Source of the DNA: Chromatium okenii
Lineage (GTDB): Bacteria; Pseudomonadota; Gammaproteobacteria; Chromatiales; Chromatiaceae
Length of the DNA: 64,000 bases
Assembly (NCBI RefSeq): GCF_002958735.1
Contig: NZ_PPGH01000035.1
Coordinates: forward strand, 81,001-145,000
Direction of reading: 5' to 3'
Part shown: positions 61,456 to 64,000 of the stretch, piece after piece
Numbering within the stretch: the stretch's first letter is position 1
How the letters are laid out: each line of letters starts with the position of its first letter
Notes under the pieces: model-generated
Databases searched by the model: none
Told to the model about the DNA's origin: nothing
Seen by the model: the letters and a program-made list of their open reading frames with translations, nothing else
Position numbers and translations under genes: made by a program

Positions 61456-61554
61456 CCTACGCTGCTACGAACCACAGTCAACGATTTTTGATCTTGCTGC
61501 GGCTTATGGTTTTGGTTTGGTAAAAAATCATACACTGCTATACAGCTACTGGCA

Positions 61555-61833
61555 TCAATGATTTACAAATAACCGGCAGATTTTTCCCAGGTCACTCATC
61601 AAGCATACGGTTCCTAACGTTAGAATGATCCGGTTATTGAATTGCTTGAAGCAAGCCAGCGCATCCCTGTTACTGGATTCAGAGCAATAGGAAGGATTTG
61701 CTCCAAGACAAGCCAGCGCGTCCCTGTTACTGGATTCAGAGCAATAGGAAGGAACCGCATTAATAACTGACGACTTAGATATAGCGGCTGCGATTAAGAG
61801 TACTCTCAAATATTTCATGTTAGCTATCTTCAT
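61555..61833 (-). CDS. Small exported protein with a tandem 19-residue cysteine repeat
   Basis: 92 residues (or 87 from the second Met, MKYLRVLLIAAAISKSSVINA, which looks like a signal peptide). The mature part has two almost identical 19-residue units, PSYCSESSNRDALACLGAN and PSYCSESSNRDALACFKQF, each with two cysteines, then a hydrophobic stretch. At DNA level the repeat has a 57-bp period (about 61,652-61,697 and 61,709-61,754). No family known to me; weak ribosome binding site, no partner gene. It could also be non-coding repeat DNA. Confidence 0.4.
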   Translation of the reverse strand: MKIANMKYLRVLLIAAAISKSSVINAVPSYCSESSNRDALACLGANPSYCSESSNRDALACFKQFNNRIILTLGTVCLMSDLGKICRLFVNH

Positions 61834-62057
61834 TTGCGTATTGCCAGTGACCGCTTCTTGTTCGCACGAATCATAATATGTTGTGACAATATTCTAGGCG
61901 ACCATTCTTTCTTGGGTAGTGATATTATCAGTAGGGAAAGAGTATCCTAATTCTTTATAAATAAAGGATAAAAGTCTTCACAACCCTATCGATGATGCCA
62001 CTACCGCATTTTTTAGCGCAAAATACACCCAAATAATAATCCCCAATCCCACAAAAG

Positions 62058-62091
62058 AAAACCCCCGCCTCAATAAAGAAGCGGGGGTTTT
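62058..62091 (-). terminator. Terminator of the rRNA operon
   Basis: An 11-bp GC-rich stem (62058-62068 with 62081-62091) flanked by A and T runs, about 10 bp after the 5S gene in its direction of transcription. The 230 bp between the cysteine-repeat ORF and this hairpin hold no feature I can support. Confidence 0.88.
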
Positions 62092-62100
62092 GGATTAAGA

Positions 62101-62217
62101 CCCTGGCAGTAACCTACATTCACATGGGGAGACCCCACACTAGCATCGGCGAGTCACCGTTTCACGACTGAGTTCGGGATGGGATCAGGTGGTTCCAGTG
62201 ATCTATGGCCGCCAGGG
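62101..62217 (-). rRNA. rrf: 5S ribosomal RNA
   Basis: On the minus strand CCCTGGCGGCCATAGATCAC begins and CTGCCAGGG ends the molecule, forming the terminal helix. The conserved loop with CCGAACTCAG and the GATGCTAGTGTGGGG-type arm are present. Length about 117 bases, normal. It is the last gene of the operon, 90 bp after the 23S end. Confidence 0.95.
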
Positions 62218-62306
62218 AAAGCGGGTGATAGCACAATTAAAAGCTATCGAAATTTGGCGTAATCGTTTAATTAAAAAGTCAAGAAACAACGCACTTGGGT
62301 GTTATA

Positions 62307-64000
<1,694 letters not shown>

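Noticed and set aside
61640..61760. CRISPR-like array
   Set aside because: Only two repeat units, no palindromic repeat with variable spacers, and no cas genes.

Overview
The window looks like a piece of a chromosome from an environmental gammaproteobacterium. The basis is a canonical rpmH-rnpA-yidD-yidC-mnmE block, RhlB, Mfd, DsbC, YajQ, a DUF2058 protein, a Pil-Chp twitching chemosensory operon and an rRNA operon end, all of gammaproteobacterial type. I cannot name the genus from sequence alone.

Layout: 1-3.7 kb is a minus-strand suf operon (sufB, sufC, a broken sufD, then the start of a SufT-like DUF59 gene). 3.9-6 kb holds a tiny lysine-rich gene with its own terminator, a cysteine-rich lipoprotein and an alkaline-phosphatase-superfamily hydrolase. 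6.1-14.9 kb is pilG-pilH-pilI-pilJ-chpA. 15-20 kb is dnaN diverging from rpmH-rnpA-yidD-yidC-mnmE, with dnaA absent from its usual place. 20-30 kb carries rhlB, a dicarboxylate/amino-acid symporter, two overlapping exported proteins (one a DUF2272 lipoprotein), a DUF2058 gene, a polyprenol-type glycosyltransferase, a DUF2892 membrane protein, yajQ, a dsbC-type gene and a PP2C phosphatase. 30-36.6 kb has a hemerythrin, a PilZ protein, an overlapping phosphohexomutase-sucC-sucD operon, a secreted coiled-coil protein and an HPP membrane protein. 36.6-41.5 kb has a single-chain restriction-modification enzyme and a BarA-like hybrid kinase.

41.6-56 kb is a second, minus-strand chemosensory operon: cheY-cheA-cheW-mcp-cheR-cheD-small ORF-mcp-cheB. 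It runs on into a STAS protein, a receiver-SpoIIE phosphatase, a PAS/GAF kinase and an HD-GYP c-di-GMP phosphodiesterase. This layout suggests a chemosensory array wired to a partner switch and to c-di-GMP turnover. 56.1-59.8 kb is mfd, which carries an in-frame block of palindromic repeats. 59.8-61.4 kb is a small accessory patch: a PUR-like/nuclease-like fusion, an AbrB-type antitoxin and a very short partner ORF. From 62 kb to the end lie the 5S and the 3' part of the 23S rRNA gene, on the minus strand.

A strong overall feature is the number of apparent frameshifts in otherwise well-conserved genes: sufT, sufD, chpA, the 23-25 kb pair, PP2C, sucC, sucD, HPP, the PAS kinase, the SpoIIE phosphatase, STAS, cheR, mcp, cheW, cheA and cheY. 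Long stretches (15-23 kb, 36.6-42.7 kb, mfd) are free of them. Most are one-base slips where the protein continues in the next frame, so assembly or read errors are the simplest explanation, though real decay in places cannot be excluded. For such genes I give the full extent of the homologous coding region.
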